From Bacillus sp. F19 (GTDB taxonomy: Bacteria > Bacillota > Bacilli > Bacillales > Bacillaceae), in assembly GCA_023823795.1 (NCBI GenBank), contig CP085710.1, positions 2,010,001 through 2,074,000 on the forward strand: DNA of 64,000 bases, given 5' to 3'. Each line of letters opens with the position of its first letter. Position 1 is the stretch's first letter. Under the pieces are notes generated by a model, which did not search any database, was not told the DNA's origin, and saw nothing but the letters and a program-made list of their open reading frames with translations. Below, one piece after another: positions 45,347 through 55,364 of the stretch. Made by a program: the position numbers and the translations under genes.

Positions 45347-45946
45347 ATGAGAAAATCAAAAAAAGAGCGGCAGTCGATGCTGCAGCAGACTATAAATGAA
45401 ACACCTTTTATTACCGATGAAGAGCTCGCGGATAAATTCAGTGTCAGCATACAGACAATCAGGCTAGACCGGCTTGAGCTTTCCATTCCTGAGCTTCGCG
45501 AACGAATTAAGCATGTTGCTGTCAAGCAGCTTGACGATGAAGTGAAATCACTTCCTTTAGAAGAAGTAATCGGCGAAATTATCGATCTTGATCTTGATTC
45601 CTCTGCCATTTCTATGTTTGAAGTGAAAAAGGAGCATGTGTTTGTCCGGAATCAAATCGCACGCGGCCATCATTTATTTGCTCAGGCGAATTCACTGGCA
45701 GTTGCGGTAATAGATGATGAACTGGCTTTAACGGCTAAGGCGAATATTCGTTTTACAAGACCGGTTAAAGAGAAAGAAAGAGTGATCGCAAAAGCTAAAG
45801 TGATAAAAGTAGATGAAGATAAAGGAAGAACGACTGTTGATGTGAACAGTTATGTAGGAACTGAGCTGGTTTTCTCAGGCACATTTGACATGTATCGATC
45901 AAAAACGATGAAAAAGGCAGGTTTCAGCAATGAAGATCGCAATTGA
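45347..45946 (+). CDS. fapR: Fatty acid and phospholipid synthesis repressor FapR
   Basis: FapR represses lipid-synthesis genes and is released by malonyl-CoA. The 199-residue protein has an N-terminal HTH ([20 protein letters not shown] near residue 18) and a C-terminal hotdog domain with [19 protein letters not shown]. It is about ten residues longer at the C-terminus than the B. subtilis protein as I recall it. The extension coincides with the 17-base overlap with plsX. The ribosome binding site is weak, which fits low repressor levels. Confidence 0.95.
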   Translation: MRKSKKERQSMLQQTINETPFITDEELADKFSVSIQTIRLDRLELSIPELRERIKHVAVKQLDDEVKSLPLEEVIGEIIDLDLDSSAISMFEVKKEHVFVRNQIARGHHLFAQANSLAVAVIDDELALTAKANIRFTRPVKEKERVIAKAKVIKVDEDKGRTTVDVNSYVGTELVFSGTFDMYRSKTMKKAGFSNEDRN

Positions 45947-46928
45947 TGCAATGGGAGGAGACAATGCTCCTAAAGCAATCGTAGAAGGTGCAATGAAAGC
46001 TGTCACTCTATTTAACGATATTGAGATTATCTTATACGGTAAAGAAGCTCTTATAAAAGAACATCTTTCAAATCCGGAAAGAATTACAATTGTACATACT
46101 GATACCGTTATTGAAGGAACAGATGAACCTGTCAGAGCGGTGAGAAGAAAAAAAGATGCATCAATGGTGCTGATGGCGAACGCTGTAAAAGAAGGACAGG
46201 CTGATGCCTGTATATCTGCCGGGAACACCGGTGCATTAATGACAGCAGGTTTGTTTATAGTTGGAAGAATTGATGGAATTGAAAGGCCAGCATTGTCGCC
46301 CACACTTCCAACCATTGAAGGACAAGGGTTCTTAATGCTTGATGTTGGGGCAAATGTTGACGCAAAGCCTGAGCATTTGCAGCAATACGCAATCATGGGC
46401 TCTATTTATGTCAAAAAGGTCCGCGGCCTTTCAAACCCAAGAATCGGTTTGCTGAATGTCGGCACAGAGGACAAAAAAGGAAATGAGCTGACAAAAGCAG
46501 CATTTCAATTACTGAAAGAATCCGATTTAAACTTTATTGGAAACGTTGAAGCAAGAGATCTTCTTGACGGAGTAGCTGATGTCGTTGTTACGGACGGATT
46601 TACCGGCAATGTTGCTCTAAAAACAATAGAGGGAACAGCGCTGTCCGTATTTAAAATGCTGAAGTCAGCACTGACCAGCAATATGAAATCTAAACTTGCA
46701 GCAGCAGTATTAAAGCCGCAATTAAAAGAGATTAAAGTGAAAATGGATTACTCTGAGTACGGCGGTGCCGGATTGTTCGGCCTGAAAGCGCCGGTTATTA
46801 AAGCGCACGGTTCTTCAGATCCGAACGCTGTCTACAATGCAATCCGCCAGGCGCGTGAGATGGTAAATAACGACGTCTGCAAAACCATTCAGAAAACAAT
46901 TGAAAAAACGAACTCTGTTCAAGCCTGA
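45930..46928 (+). CDS. plsX: Phosphate acyltransferase PlsX
   Basis: PlsX converts acyl-ACP to acyl-phosphate for glycerolipid synthesis, associated with the membrane surface. The 332-residue protein begins [20 protein letters not shown] and has [11 protein letters not shown] near residue 92 and [12 protein letters not shown] near residue 219. Its start lies inside fapR after GGCAGG. It is followed by fabD after 13 bases. Confidence 0.95.
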   Translation: MKIAIDAMGGDNAPKAIVEGAMKAVTLFNDIEIILYGKEALIKEHLSNPERITIVHTDTVIEGTDEPVRAVRRKKDASMVLMANAVKEGQADACISAGNTGALMTAGLFIVGRIDGIERPALSPTLPTIEGQGFLMLDVGANVDAKPEHLQQYAIMGSIYVKKVRGLSNPRIGLLNVGTEDKKGNELTKAAFQLLKESDLNFIGNVEARDLLDGVADVVVTDGFTGNVALKTIEGTALSVFKMLKSALTSNMKSKLAAAVLKPQLKEIKVKMDYSEYGGAGLFGLKAPVIKAHGSSDPNAVYNAIRQAREMVNNDVCKTIQKTIEKTNSVQA

Positions 46929-46941
46929 GAGGAGATAGAAT

Positions 46942-47886
46942 ATGAGTAAACTAGCCTTTATTTTTCCTGGTCAAGGGTCGCAGACCGTCGGCATGGGGAA
47001 AGATCTGTATGATGAAGTTGAAGCAGCGCGCAGTGTATTTGCAGCTGCAGATGACAAGCTTGGTTTTCAGCTTTCTGAGTTAATCTTTGAAGGTCCGCAA
47101 GAAAAGCTGACATTAACATACAACGCACAGCCGGCTCTGCTGACAGCAAGCATCGCTTTATTGGAAAAATTGAAAGAAAGCGGGATTCAGCCGGATTTTG
47201 TTGCTGGACACAGTCTTGGAGAATACACAGCACTTGTTGCAGGAGGAGTTCTTTCCTTTGAAGATGCTGTATATGCTGTCAGAAAACGCGGAGAATATAT
47301 GAACGAAGCAGTTCCTGCAGGTGTCGGAGCTATGGCAGCCATTCTGGGAATGAATTCAGATGAGCTTCGCGAAGTAACAGATCAAATCACAAACGATGGT
47401 TTCTCTGTACAGCTTGCGAACTTAAATTGCCCTGGTCAGATTGTCATTTCAGGAACAGCTGAAGGCGTGGAAAAGGCATCTGCATTAGCAAAAGAAAATG
47501 GCGCGAAAAGAGCGATCCCGCTTGATGTGAGCGGTCCGTTTCATTCAGAGCTGATGAAGCCTGCTGCAGAAAAGTTTAAAAGCATACTTGATGAGGTTAG
47601 CCTTAGCGATGCTTCTATACCTGTGGTGGCAAATGTAACGGCAGCGCCTGTAACAAGCAGCGCAGACATAAAAACCCTGCTTGTCGAACAATTGTTTTCA
47701 CCAGTAAGGTGGGAACAATCGATCGGCGAAATGATTGAACAGGGTGTTACGACATTTGTTGAAATCGGTCCTGGAAAAGTTCTTTCAGGATTAGTGAAAA
47801 AAATCGATCGCAAGGTGAACACGATTGCTGTATCTGACTTAGCGTCAATCGAAGCTGCAATCGAAAAGCTCAGGGAGGTCAAATAA
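46942..47886 (+). CDS. fabD: Malonyl-CoA:ACP transacylase
   Basis: FabD loads malonate onto ACP. The 314-residue protein has [12 protein letters not shown] near residue 9, nucleophile motif [14 protein letters not shown] near residue 90 and the catalytic His in GPFHSELM near residue 200. GAGAGGAG precedes ATG 46942. The stop shares one base with the fabG start (TAATG). Confidence 0.96.
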   Translation: MSKLAFIFPGQGSQTVGMGKDLYDEVEAARSVFAAADDKLGFQLSELIFEGPQEKLTLTYNAQPALLTASIALLEKLKESGIQPDFVAGHSLGEYTALVAGGVLSFEDAVYAVRKRGEYMNEAVPAGVGAMAAILGMNSDELREVTDQITNDGFSVQLANLNCPGQIVISGTAEGVEKASALAKENGAKRAIPLDVSGPFHSELMKPAAEKFKSILDEVSLSDASIPVVANVTAAPVTSSADIKTLLVEQLFSPVRWEQSIGEMIEQGVTTFVEIGPGKVLSGLVKKIDRKVNTIAVSDLASIEAAIEKLREVK

Positions 47887-48626
47887 TGGTTGAAGGTAAA
47901 GTGGCATTAGTTACTGGAGCATCAAGAGGAATCGGCCGCGCGATTGCACTTGAACTGGCTCAGAATGGTGCAAATGTAGCTGTAAATTACGCTGGGAGCG
48001 AAGCGAAAGCGAATGAAGTTGTTGATGAAATAAAGGCACTCGGCAGAGAAGCATTTGCCGTTCAGGCAGATGTCAGCGACAGTGATGCTGTAGCTGCTAT
48101 GGTAAAAGCTACAGTGGAGCAATTCGGCAGACTGGACATACTAGTTAACAATGCCGGCATTACAAAGGATAATCTGCTGATGAGAATGAAAGACTCTGAA
48201 TGGGATGATGTCATTAACATCAATTTAAAAGGTGTTTTTCTCACAACAAAAGCAGTTACCCGCCAAATGATGAAGCAGCGTCAAGGACGAATCATCAATA
48301 TTGCATCCATTGTAGGAGTTAGCGGAAATCCTGGTCAGGCGAATTATGTAGCGGCAAAAGCTGGTGTTATCGGCTTAACGAAAACAGCAGCTAAGGAGCT
48401 TTCATCGAGAAATATTACCGTCAATGCCATCGCACCCGGGTTTATTACAACCGATATGACGGATAAATTGACAGAAGAAGTGAAAAATGAAATGCTGAAG
48501 CAAATTCCGCTTGCCCGGTTTGGCGAGCCATCCGACATTTCAAATGCAGTAACGTTTTTAGCTTCTGATAAAAGCAGCTATATCACAGGGCAAACGATCC
48601 ATATTGACGGCGGAATGGTCATGTAA
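47886..48626 (+). CDS. fabG: 3-oxoacyl-ACP reductase
   Basis: FabG reduces 3-ketoacyl-ACP with NADPH in each elongation cycle. The 246-residue SDR has cofactor motif [11 protein letters not shown] near residue 12, NNAGIT near residue 88 and the catalytic Ser with YVAAKAG near residue 150. GGGAGG lies in the end of fabD. Confidence 0.96.
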   Translation: MVEGKVALVTGASRGIGRAIALELAQNGANVAVNYAGSEAKANEVVDEIKALGREAFAVQADVSDSDAVAAMVKATVEQFGRLDILVNNAGITKDNLLMRMKDSEWDDVININLKGVFLTTKAVTRQMMKQRQGRIINIASIVGVSGNPGQANYVAAKAGVIGLTKTAAKELSSRNITVNAIAPGFITTDMTDKLTEEVKNEMLKQIPLARFGEPSDISNAVTFLASDKSSYITGQTIHIDGGMVM

Positions 48627-48667
48627 AAAAGATTTAGAGGTCTTCTTTTGGATTCTCTGATTTCGGC

Positions 48668-48696
48668 TAGTTTTTTAATAGGATATACACTATAAT
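48668..48696 (+). promoter_or_regulatory. Possible separate promoter of acpP
   Basis: A perfect TATAAT lies at 48691-48696, with a weak TAGTTT 17 bp upstream. ACP is usually needed in larger amount than the enzymes before it, so an extra promoter is plausible. Confidence 0.5.
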
Positions 48697-48719
48697 ACTT
48701 TGAGGGGAGGTGAAATGTT

Positions 48720-48953
48720 ATGGCAGATGTAATGGCTCGCGTAACGAAAATTATCGTTGACCGTCTTGGTGTTGATGAGGCTGAAGTAAAAATGGAAGCT
48801 TCTTTTAAAGACGATTTAGGTGCGGATTCCCTTGATGTAGTAGAACTTGTTATGGAACTTGAAGATGAGTTCGATATGGAGATTTCTGATGAAGATGCAG
48901 AAACAATTGCAACAGTGGGAGACGCTGTGAACTACATACAAAGTCAACAGTAA
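48720..48953 (+). CDS. acpP: Acyl carrier protein
   Basis: ACP carries growing acyl chains on a phosphopantetheine arm. The 77-residue acidic protein has the attachment serine Ser37 in [13 protein letters not shown] strong ribosome binding site (GAGGGGAGGTG) precedes ATG 48720. The gene is followed by a terminator and by rnc, the usual acpP-rnc order. Confidence 0.97.
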   Translation: MADVMARVTKIIVDRLGVDEAEVKMEASFKDDLGADSLDVVELVMELEDEFDMEISDEDAETIATVGDAVNYIQSQQ

Positions 48954-48963
48954 TGTTGCATTT

Positions 48964-48999
48964 AAAGTCCCGTTTTAAAGCGGGACTTTATCCCTTTTA
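48964..48999 (+). terminator. Terminator after acpP
   Basis: AAAGTCCCG pairs with CGGGACTTT around TTTTAAAG, followed by a T-containing tail (ATCCCTTTT). Confidence 0.8.
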
Positions 49000-49051
49000 A
49001 AACATGGAACAAAAATGAAAAGATGCGTTTGTTTAAGTGATGGAGGTACCT

Positions 49052-49783
49052 ATGCCGAAGATGAATTACAGAGAGAGAAGATCGTTTGTCAAAAAAGCAG
49101 AATTCAAACAATTTCAAGAACAAATTGGCCATACATTCCAAAATGAAAGACTTTTGTATCAAGCCTTCACACATTCATCCTATGTGAATGAGCATCGCAA
49201 AAAGCCTTACGAGGACAATGAACGACTGGAATTTTTAGGAGATGCGGTTTTAGAATTAACGATTTCTCAGTTTTTATTTAAGAAATATCCAACAATGAGC
49301 GAAGGTGATTTAACAAAGGTCCGTGCAGCTATTGTATGTGAGCCGTCGCTTGTAGCATTCGCAAATGAATTATCATTTGGAAAGCTTGTACTGCTTGGTA
49401 AAGGTGAAGAAATGACTGGCGGAAGAGCTAGACCTGCTCTGCTGGCAGATGTTTTTGAAGCATTTATCGGAGCTTTATATTTGGATTCAGGGCTTGACCC
49501 TGTCGTTGCCTTTTTAGATAAATGTGTATTTCCTAAAATTAATGATGGTGCTTTTTCTCATGTGATGGATTTCAAAAGTCAGCTGCAGGAGTTTGTTCAA
49601 AGAGACAGCAAAGGTTCTTTGGAATATAAAATTCTTCAGGAGAAAGGCCCTGCCCACAATCGTGAGTTTGTAGCCACTGTCTCTTTAAATGGAGAAATTC
49701 TCGGAACCGGAAACGGCAAATCAAAAAAAGCGGCTGAACAGCATGCCGCCCAGGAAGCATTAACAAAATTGAAACCTCATTAA
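49052..49783 (+). CDS. rnc: Ribonuclease III
   Basis: RNase III cleaves double-stranded RNA, including rRNA precursors and small cytoplasmic RNA. The 243-residue protein has the catalytic signature [14 protein letters not shown] near residue 57 and a C-terminal double-stranded RNA-binding domain (about 170-240, [20 protein letters not shown]). ATG 49052 is taken because TGGAGGT lies just upstream; ATG 49061 and upstream codons at 49037/49040 are alternatives with poorer spacing. Confidence 0.94.
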   Translation: MPKMNYRERRSFVKKAEFKQFQEQIGHTFQNERLLYQAFTHSSYVNEHRKKPYEDNERLEFLGDAVLELTISQFLFKKYPTMSEGDLTKVRAAIVCEPSLVAFANELSFGKLVLLGKGEEMTGGRARPALLADVFEAFIGALYLDSGLDPVVAFLDKCVFPKINDGAFSHVMDFKSQLQEFVQRDSKGSLEYKILQEKGPAHNREFVATVSLNGEILGTGNGKSKKAAEQHAAQEALTKLKPH

Positions 49784-49790
49784 GATGAAT

Positions 49791-49820
49791 TAACCCCCGG
49801 AAATCAGGGGGTTCTCTTTA
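49791..49820 (+). terminator. Terminator after rnc
   Basis: AACCCCC pairs with GGGGGTT around GGAAATCA, followed by CTCTTT. Confidence 0.8.
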
Positions 49821-49919
49821 TGTTCGGCAGTTTTCACTATATGAGAAAATAAAGGTTTCCTTCAAGATTTCTATTAAATTATCCGAGCATCTGAATGATA
49901 AGCGGGAAGGAGCTTTATC

Positions 49920-49948
49920 TTTTCAAACAAACTGGCCTGAATTATGAT
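49920..49948 (+). promoter_or_regulatory. Possible promoter of smc
   Basis: TTTTCA at 49920-49925, a 17-bp spacer and TATGAT at 49943-49948. It is the best SigA match in the 206-base rnc-smc gap. Confidence 0.45.
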
Positions 49949-49989
49949 AGAATATGGTTGATTTTAAAGAATAGCAGGGAGGATCCTAA

Positions 49990-52900
49990 ATGTTCCTCAA
50001 ACGTTTGGATATAGTAGGATTTAAATCATTCGCAGAGCGGGTGAATGTAGATTTTGTAAAAGGCGTGACCGCAGTAGTCGGACCCAACGGCAGCGGAAAA
50101 AGCAATATAACAGACGCCATCAGATGGGTGCTCGGCGAGCAGTCGGCACGATCTCTCCGGGGAACGAAAATGGAGGATATTATCTTTGCCGGCAGTGACT
50201 CGAGAAAAGGCGTAAATATGGCGGAGGTTACTCTGACCCTCGATAACGAAGATCAGTTTCTGCCAATCGATTATCATGAAGTATCGGTTACGAGAAGAGT
50301 GTACAGATCCGGTGAAAGCGACTTTTATATAAACAATCAGTCCTGCCGGCTGAAAGATATTGTGGATCTTTTTATGGATTCCGGACTTGGCAAAGAAGCT
50401 TTTTCAATCATCAGCCAAGGAAAAGTGGAAGAAATCCTCAGCAGCAAAGCGGAGGAAAGACGCAGCATCTTTGAAGAAGCGGCAGGTGTTTTAAAATATA
50501 AAACACGAAAGAAAAAAGCAGAGTTCAAGCTTGCGGAAACGCAGGAAAATCTCAATCGTGTTCAAGATATTCTTCATGAGCTTGAAGGCCAGGTTGAGCC
50601 TCTTAAAATTCAGGCATCGATTGCAAAGGATTTTCTTGAGAAAAAAGAAGAGCTGGAGCAATTTGAAGTAGCACTCACTGTCTATGAAATTGAAGAGCTG
50701 CATAAAAAATGGGAGTCTTTATCAGAGACTGTTGAGAATGGAAGACTGCAAGAAAGCAGCCTGTTCGCTTCTGTTCAAAAGAAAGAGGCTGAAATTGAAC
50801 AAATCAGAGATCAGTCCCAGGCTTTAGACGAATCAATTAACGATCTTCAGCAAGTGCTGCTCCTGGCAAGTGAGGACCTTGAAAAGCTTGAGGGCCGCAA
50901 AGAGGTACTTAAAGAGCGTAAAAAAAATGCCCATCAGAATAAATCGCAGCTTCAAAAAATAATCGAAGAAGCATCTGAACGCACGTCAGCTCTTGAACAT
51001 GAAAAGAAAACTCAGTCAGCATTATTGGAAAAGCTTCAAAAAGAAGTCAGCGATCTTAAAATGCAGCTGCAGGAAAAACAAACACAGCTGTCCACGTACG
51101 ATCAAAACATTGAAGAGAAAATCGAATCTCTCAAAAGTGAATATTTTGATTTGCTGAATGCGCAGGCCCAGTCAAGAAATGAAATGACGTACATAGATGA
51201 TCAAATGGATCAGCAAACAAAGAAAACCGGCCGGTTAAAAGATGCGAATCAAAAATACATTAACGAGCGGAATGAGATTGAAGAGAAAAAGAGAAGACTT
51301 GAAGCAAAGCTCTCTTTACTTGAGGCTCAGCTGGATGAACAAATTAAAACCTTCCGTGCAGCACAGGCAAAATTAGAGAAGGATAAAGCAGCCTATCAAA
51401 AAAGAGAAACGTCTCTCTACCAAGCTTATCAATATTTGCAGCAGACGAAATCGCGCAAAGAAATGCTTGAGACCATGCAGGAGGATTACGCAGGCTTTTT
51501 CCAGGGTGTAAAGGAAGTGCTGAAGCAGCGTAATCAGCTCCAAGGCATTCATGGCGCTATTGCAGAGCTTATAACAACGGACAAGCAATTTGAAACTGCT
51601 GTAGAAATTGCCCTTGGAGGTGCTGCGCAGCATGTGGTTGTTGAAAACGAACAAGCTGCAAGAACAGCCATTTCATATCTGAAGAAAAATGCGTTTGGCC
51701 GAGCTACTTTTCTGCCATTAACCGTAATGAAGGAACGCACCGTATCAGCGCATGATCTTCAAACGCTTAGAAGCCACAGTGCTTTTAAAGGAATTGCCTC
51801 AGACCTGGTTTCTTTTGACCAGCGCTATCAGAGGGCTGTATCTAATTTGCTCGGCACAGTCGTTGTCACAGAAGATTTGAAGGGTGCAAATGAACTTGCT
51901 AAACTGCTAAACTACCGTTTTCGCTTCGTTACAGTGGGCGGAGATGTTGTAAATCCTGGGGGATCGATGACAGGCGGAGCGGTCAAGCAAAAAAACAATT
52001 CACTCTTAAGCCGCAGCCGCGAATTAGAAACGATTGAAAAGCAATATAAAGAAATGAGCGATAAAACAAGTCAGCTGGAAGAAGATGTGAAGTCACTGAA
52101 GGACTCGATTTCAGCTCAGGATCAGCAATTAGAGGTTCAAAGAGAAAAAGGAGAACAGCTGAGAATTGAAACACAGTCAGTAAGGTCCGAACTGAGAGAG
52201 ACGGAAATGAACGAGAAGAATGTTAACGATCATCTTTCTCTTTATGATGCTGAAAAAGAATCATATCAGGATGAACAGGCCAGAATGATAAAGCGGAAAG
52301 AAGAGCTTGCTTTACAGCTGGATGCTTCTATGGAAAAAATGGAGCATCTGGATGAGCTTATTGCAGAATTATCGGCTCAAAAAACAACCCAGCAATCTTC
52401 AAAAGAAGAAGTTCAAAACGCAATAACAGATCTAAAAGTTGTTTTAGCAAGCAAAAAGCAATCACTAGAAAACCAGCTTGAAAAAGCAGAGCGGACGAAG
52501 CTTGAGCTTGATGATCAGCATAAGAAGCTGACTGAAGCACGGGAAGATTTGAATTTCCTGCACGATGAAATGAATTCCAATTTCTCGGGCGAGGAAAAAT
52601 TGGAGGAAACGGCCCGTCAAAAACGCGAAGACAAAAACAAGACCATTGAACTGATTTCCGTCAGACGAAATCAGCGCCTGAAACTCCAGGATCAGCTTGA
52701 AGTTTCTGAACGGGAAGTAAAAGAATTAAATAGGCAGCACAAGCAGCTTTCAGATCTTTTAAAAGATGAAGAGGTCAGATTAAACCGATTTGATGTAGAG
52801 CTTGATAATCGATTAAATCATTTGCGCGAGGAATACTTGCTTACATTTGAAGCGGCGAAGGAAAAATATGTATTGGATCTTGATGTGGGTGAGGCACGCA

Positions 52901-53556
52901 AGCGCGTAAGGCTTATTAAGCTTGCGATTGAAGAGCTTGGAACTGTCAACCTTGGAGCGATCGATGAATATGAGAGGGTTTCAGAACGGTTCCATTTCCT
53001 GACTGATCAGCGCAATGACCTTCAAGAAGCCAAAGACACTCTCTATCAGGTCATCGGTGAAATGGATGAAGAAATGAAAAAGAGATTTCATCATACCTTC
53101 ACCCAAATCAGATCTCATTTCGAGTCTGTCTTTCAAGCGCTATTTGGCGGCGGCCGTGCAGAGCTCAGGCTTACAAAGCCGGATGATTTGCTGAACACAG
53201 GGGTAGATATTGTCGCTCAGCCTCCAGGAAAAAAACTTCAAAACCTGGGTCTTTTATCTGGCGGAGAGCGTGCATTAACAGCAATCGCATTGCTTTTCTC
53301 AATTTTAAAAGTCCGTCCTGTGCCATTTTGCGTACTTGATGAGGTTGAAGCAGCGCTTGATGAGGCGAATGTCCACAGATTTTCTCAATACTTGAAGAAA
53401 TTCAGCAAAGACACACAATTTATCGTCATTACCCACCGCAAAGGCACGATGGAAGATGCCGATGTTCTGTATGGTGTCACCATGCAGGAGTCAGGCGTGT
53501 CTAAAATGGTATCGGTCCGCTTGGAAGAAACAAAAGAATTTGTGCAATCAGGATGA
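49990..53556 (+). CDS. smc: Chromosome segregation protein SMC
   Basis: SMC, with ScpA and ScpB, forms the bacterial condensin that compacts and separates chromosomes. The 1188-residue protein has the N-terminal Walker A GPNGSGKSNI near residue 32 and a long coiled coil. A hinge lies at about 510-670 (GIHGAIAEL...PGGSMTGGAV), then the return coil. The C-terminal signature LLSGGERALTA is near residue 1088 and Walker B CVLDEVEAALDEAN near residue 1114. GGGAGGATC precedes ATG 49990. ftsY follows 14 bases downstream. Confidence 0.97.
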   Translation: MFLKRLDIVGFKSFAERVNVDFVKGVTAVVGPNGSGKSNITDAIRWVLGEQSARSLRGTKMEDIIFAGSDSRKGVNMAEVTLTLDNEDQFLPIDYHEVSVTRRVYRSGESDFYINNQSCRLKDIVDLFMDSGLGKEAFSIISQGKVEEILSSKAEERRSIFEEAAGVLKYKTRKKKAEFKLAETQENLNRVQDILHELEGQVEPLKIQASIAKDFLEKKEELEQFEVALTVYEIEELHKKWESLSETVENGRLQESSLFASVQKKEAEIEQIRDQSQALDESINDLQQVLLLASEDLEKLEGRKEVLKERKKNAHQNKSQLQKIIEEASERTSALEHEKKTQSALLEKLQKEVSDLKMQLQEKQTQLSTYDQNIEEKIESLKSEYFDLLNAQAQSRNEMTYIDDQMDQQTKKTGRLKDANQKYINERNEIEEKKRRLEAKLSLLEAQLDEQIKTFRAAQAKLEKDKAAYQKRETSLYQAYQYLQQTKSRKEMLETMQEDYAGFFQGVKEVLKQRNQLQGIHGAIAELITTDKQFETAVEIALGGAAQHVVVENEQAARTAISYLKKNAFGRATFLPLTVMKERTVSAHDLQTLRSHSAFKGIASDLVSFDQRYQRAVSNLLGTVVVTEDLKGANELAKLLNYRFRFVTVGGDVVNPGGSMTGGAVKQKNNSLLSRSRELETIEKQYKEMSDKTSQLEEDVKSLKDSISAQDQQLEVQREKGEQLRIETQSVRSELRETEMNEKNVNDHLSLYDAEKESYQDEQARMIKRKEELALQLDASMEKMEHLDELIAELSAQKTTQQSSKEEVQNAITDLKVVLASKKQSLENQLEKAERTKLELDDQHKKLTEAREDLNFLHDEMNSNFSGEEKLEETARQKREDKNKTIELISVRRNQRLKLQDQLEVSEREVKELNRQHKQLSDLLKDEEVRLNRFDVELDNRLNHLREEYLLTFEAAKEKYVLDLDVGEARKRVRLIKLAIEELGTVNLGAIDEYERVSERFHFLTDQRNDLQEAKDTLYQVIGEMDEEMKKRFHHTFTQIRSHFESVFQALFGGGRAELRLTKPDDLLNTGVDIVAQPPGKKLQNLGLLSGGERALTAIALLFSILKVRPVPFCVLDEVEAALDEANVHRFSQYLKKFSKDTQFIVITHRKGTMEDADVLYGVTMQESGVSKMVSVRLEETKEFVQSG

Positions 53557-53570
53557 AAGGAAGTAGCTGA

Positions 53571-54557
53571 ATGAGTTTTTTTAAAAAATTAAAAGAGAAA
53601 TTTACACAACAGCAGCCGGATTCTTCACCGGAAAAATTTAAAGACGGTCTGACAAAAACACGGGTCTCATTTTCAGAACGGGTAAATAACCTTGTAGCCC
53701 GCTACCGTAAAGTAGATGAAGAGTTTTTTGAAGAGCTTGAGGAGGTATTGATCGGTGCTGATGTTGGCGTATCAACGGTGATGGAACTGATTGACGAGCT
53801 GAAAACAGAAGTTAAACGCCGCAACATTCAAGATTCAAAAGATGTGCGCTCTGTCATTTCAGAAAAACTCGTTGACATCTATCAAGGAGAAGATGCTGAA
53901 TCGCCAAAACTTGATATTCAAGAAGGCCGATTAAACGTCGTATTGTTTGTTGGAGTTAACGGTGTCGGAAAAACAACGACGATCGGCAAACTCGCACACA
54001 AACTTAAGAGTGAGGGCAAGTCCGTCCTGCTCGCTGCCGGTGACACATTCCGTGCCGGTGCGATTGAACAGCTCGAAGTATGGGGAGAGCGCGTAGGAGT
54101 GGATGTGATCAAGCAGTCAGCCGGTTCAGATCCAGCTGCTGTCATGTTCGATGCAGTTCAGGCCGCTAAAGCCAGGAAAGTAGATGTCCTATTATGTGAT
54201 ACAGCAGGACGCCTGCAAAATAAGGTAAACCTTATGAAAGAACTCGAAAAAGTGAAGCGCGTCATTGAACGTGAAATCCCTGGTGCTCCGCATGAAGTCA
54301 TGCTCGTCCTTGACGCAACAACAGGCCAAAATGCCATGGTCCAGGCGAAACAATTTTCTCAGGCGACAGATGTATCAGGTATTGTCCTGACGAAACTTGA
54401 TGGAACTGCAAAAGGCGGCATCGTTCTTGCTATCCGCAATGAACTGAGCATACCCGTGAAATTTGTCGGCCTCGGCGAAAAAATGGATGACCTTCAGGAA
54501 TTTGATGCAGAACAATATGTATATGGACTATTTGCTGATTTAGTAGAAGAAGCATAA
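53571..54557 (+). CDS. ftsY: Signal recognition particle receptor FtsY
   Basis: FtsY docks SRP-ribosome complexes at the membrane. The 328-residue protein has a short N-terminal A domain, then the NG domain with G1 [14 protein letters not shown] near residue 127, DTAGRLQNK near residue 209 and [10 protein letters not shown] near residue 273. GAAAGGAAG precedes ATG 53571. It is followed by a terminator, so it is separate from the ylxM-ffh unit. Confidence 0.96.
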   Translation: MSFFKKLKEKFTQQQPDSSPEKFKDGLTKTRVSFSERVNNLVARYRKVDEEFFEELEEVLIGADVGVSTVMELIDELKTEVKRRNIQDSKDVRSVISEKLVDIYQGEDAESPKLDIQEGRLNVVLFVGVNGVGKTTTIGKLAHKLKSEGKSVLLAAGDTFRAGAIEQLEVWGERVGVDVIKQSAGSDPAAVMFDAVQAAKARKVDVLLCDTAGRLQNKVNLMKELEKVKRVIEREIPGAPHEVMLVLDATTGQNAMVQAKQFSQATDVSGIVLTKLDGTAKGGIVLAIRNELSIPVKFVGLGEKMDDLQEFDAEQYVYGLFADLVEEA

Positions 54558-54563
54558 ACAGAT

Positions 54564-54617
54564 GAACTGTCTCATGAAGTCGTGTTTACGGCTTAAGCTG
54601 AGACAGTTTTTTTCTTT
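54564..54617 (+). terminator. Terminator after ftsY
   Basis: AACTGTCTCA pairs with TGAGACAGTT around a loop of about 24 bases, followed by TTTTTTC. Confidence 0.85.
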
Positions 54618-54940
54618 TTCAGTTCCTTTAAATAAATAGCGGGAAATCCAATATATGGATGAAAAAGCGGGTCTAACTTTCTGAACCTCAATTACAATCT
54701 GAATAGCAAAAAAAGGTCCCACTAATTCATTAAAATAATCCTAAAATGTCCATTACCGTCTGCTACTAGTGTAAAAGAACACATTTTGAAGGGTGCGGTA
54801 CCGCCGATATTATGCTTATTATCCGGAACCGGTGATACACTATCCCCTGGAGCCTCCTATCGGCAAATGCGGTTTCACTATAACCGGGCACTAACTATCC
54901 AGCGTTCAGGAGTCTGCTCCGCTTTTCTAAGTGTTAAGAA
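54618..54940. other. Unexplained intergenic region between ftsY and ylxM
   Basis: No reading frame here has a convincing start or family. From about 54780 to 54935 the DNA becomes richer in G and C and holds several short self-complementary blocks. They are GCGGTACCGC (54795-54804), CCGGAACCGG near 54831, and CGGTT...AACCG near 54875-54891. It could be a structured RNA, a degenerate dispersed repeat ending in CTCCGCTTTTCT, or what remains of a lost gene. Confidence 0.4.
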
Positions 54941-54946
54941 AAAAAC

Positions 54947-54975
54947 TTGACATGGAATTCAATAGCTTGTAAACT
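54947..54975 (+). promoter_or_regulatory. Promoter of ylxM-ffh
   Basis: A perfect TTGACA at 54947-54952, a 17-bp spacer and TAAACT at 54970-54975. It lies 45 bases before the ylxM start. Confidence 0.7.
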
Positions 54976-55019
54976 AATGACTTGTAAAGGCAATTCCCTT
55001 AACAAAGGAGAGACTCTGA

Positions 55020-55352
55020 GTGATGCTTGAAAAAACAACGAGAGTAAATTATCTCTTTGACTTTTATCAATCGTTGTTAACACCAAAGCAAAAAAGCTAT
55101 ATGTCGCTTTATTATCTTGATGATTACTCCTTGGGTGAAATTGCTGAAGAGTACGACATTAGCCGGCAGGCCGTGTATGATAACATAAAACGAACTGAGG
55201 CAATGTTAGAGCAATATGAAACCAAACTATTGCTTTTTCAAAAATTTCAAGAGCGTCAACATTTGATTGAACAATTAAAAGCTGCAGCGTTCAAGATTGA
55301 TCAGGAACGTTCACTTTTGACGCTGATTGAGGCGCTGGAGAAATTAGATTAG
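55020..55352 (+). CDS. ylxM: YlxM family putative DNA-binding protein
   Basis: YlxM is a small helix-turn-helix protein always found before ffh in many Firmicutes; in streptococci it interacts with SRP components. The 110-residue protein has an HTH of sigma-70 region 4 type ([19 protein letters not shown] near residue 38) and a helical C-terminus. I choose GTG 55020 because AAAGGAG (55004-55010) is 9 bases upstream and the length fits; ATG 55023 is the alternative. ffh follows after 12 bases. Confidence 0.92.
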   Translation: MMLEKTTRVNYLFDFYQSLLTPKQKSYMSLYYLDDYSLGEIAEEYDISRQAVYDNIKRTEAMLEQYETKLLLFQKFQERQHLIEQLKAAAFKIDQERSLLTLIEALEKLD

Positions 55353-55364
55353 GAGGCGGCATGT

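Noticed and set aside
45899-46396. A 165-codon open frame on the minus strand
   Set aside because: It lies opposite plsX and has no family resemblance or ribosome binding site. It is a by-product of codon use in the real gene.
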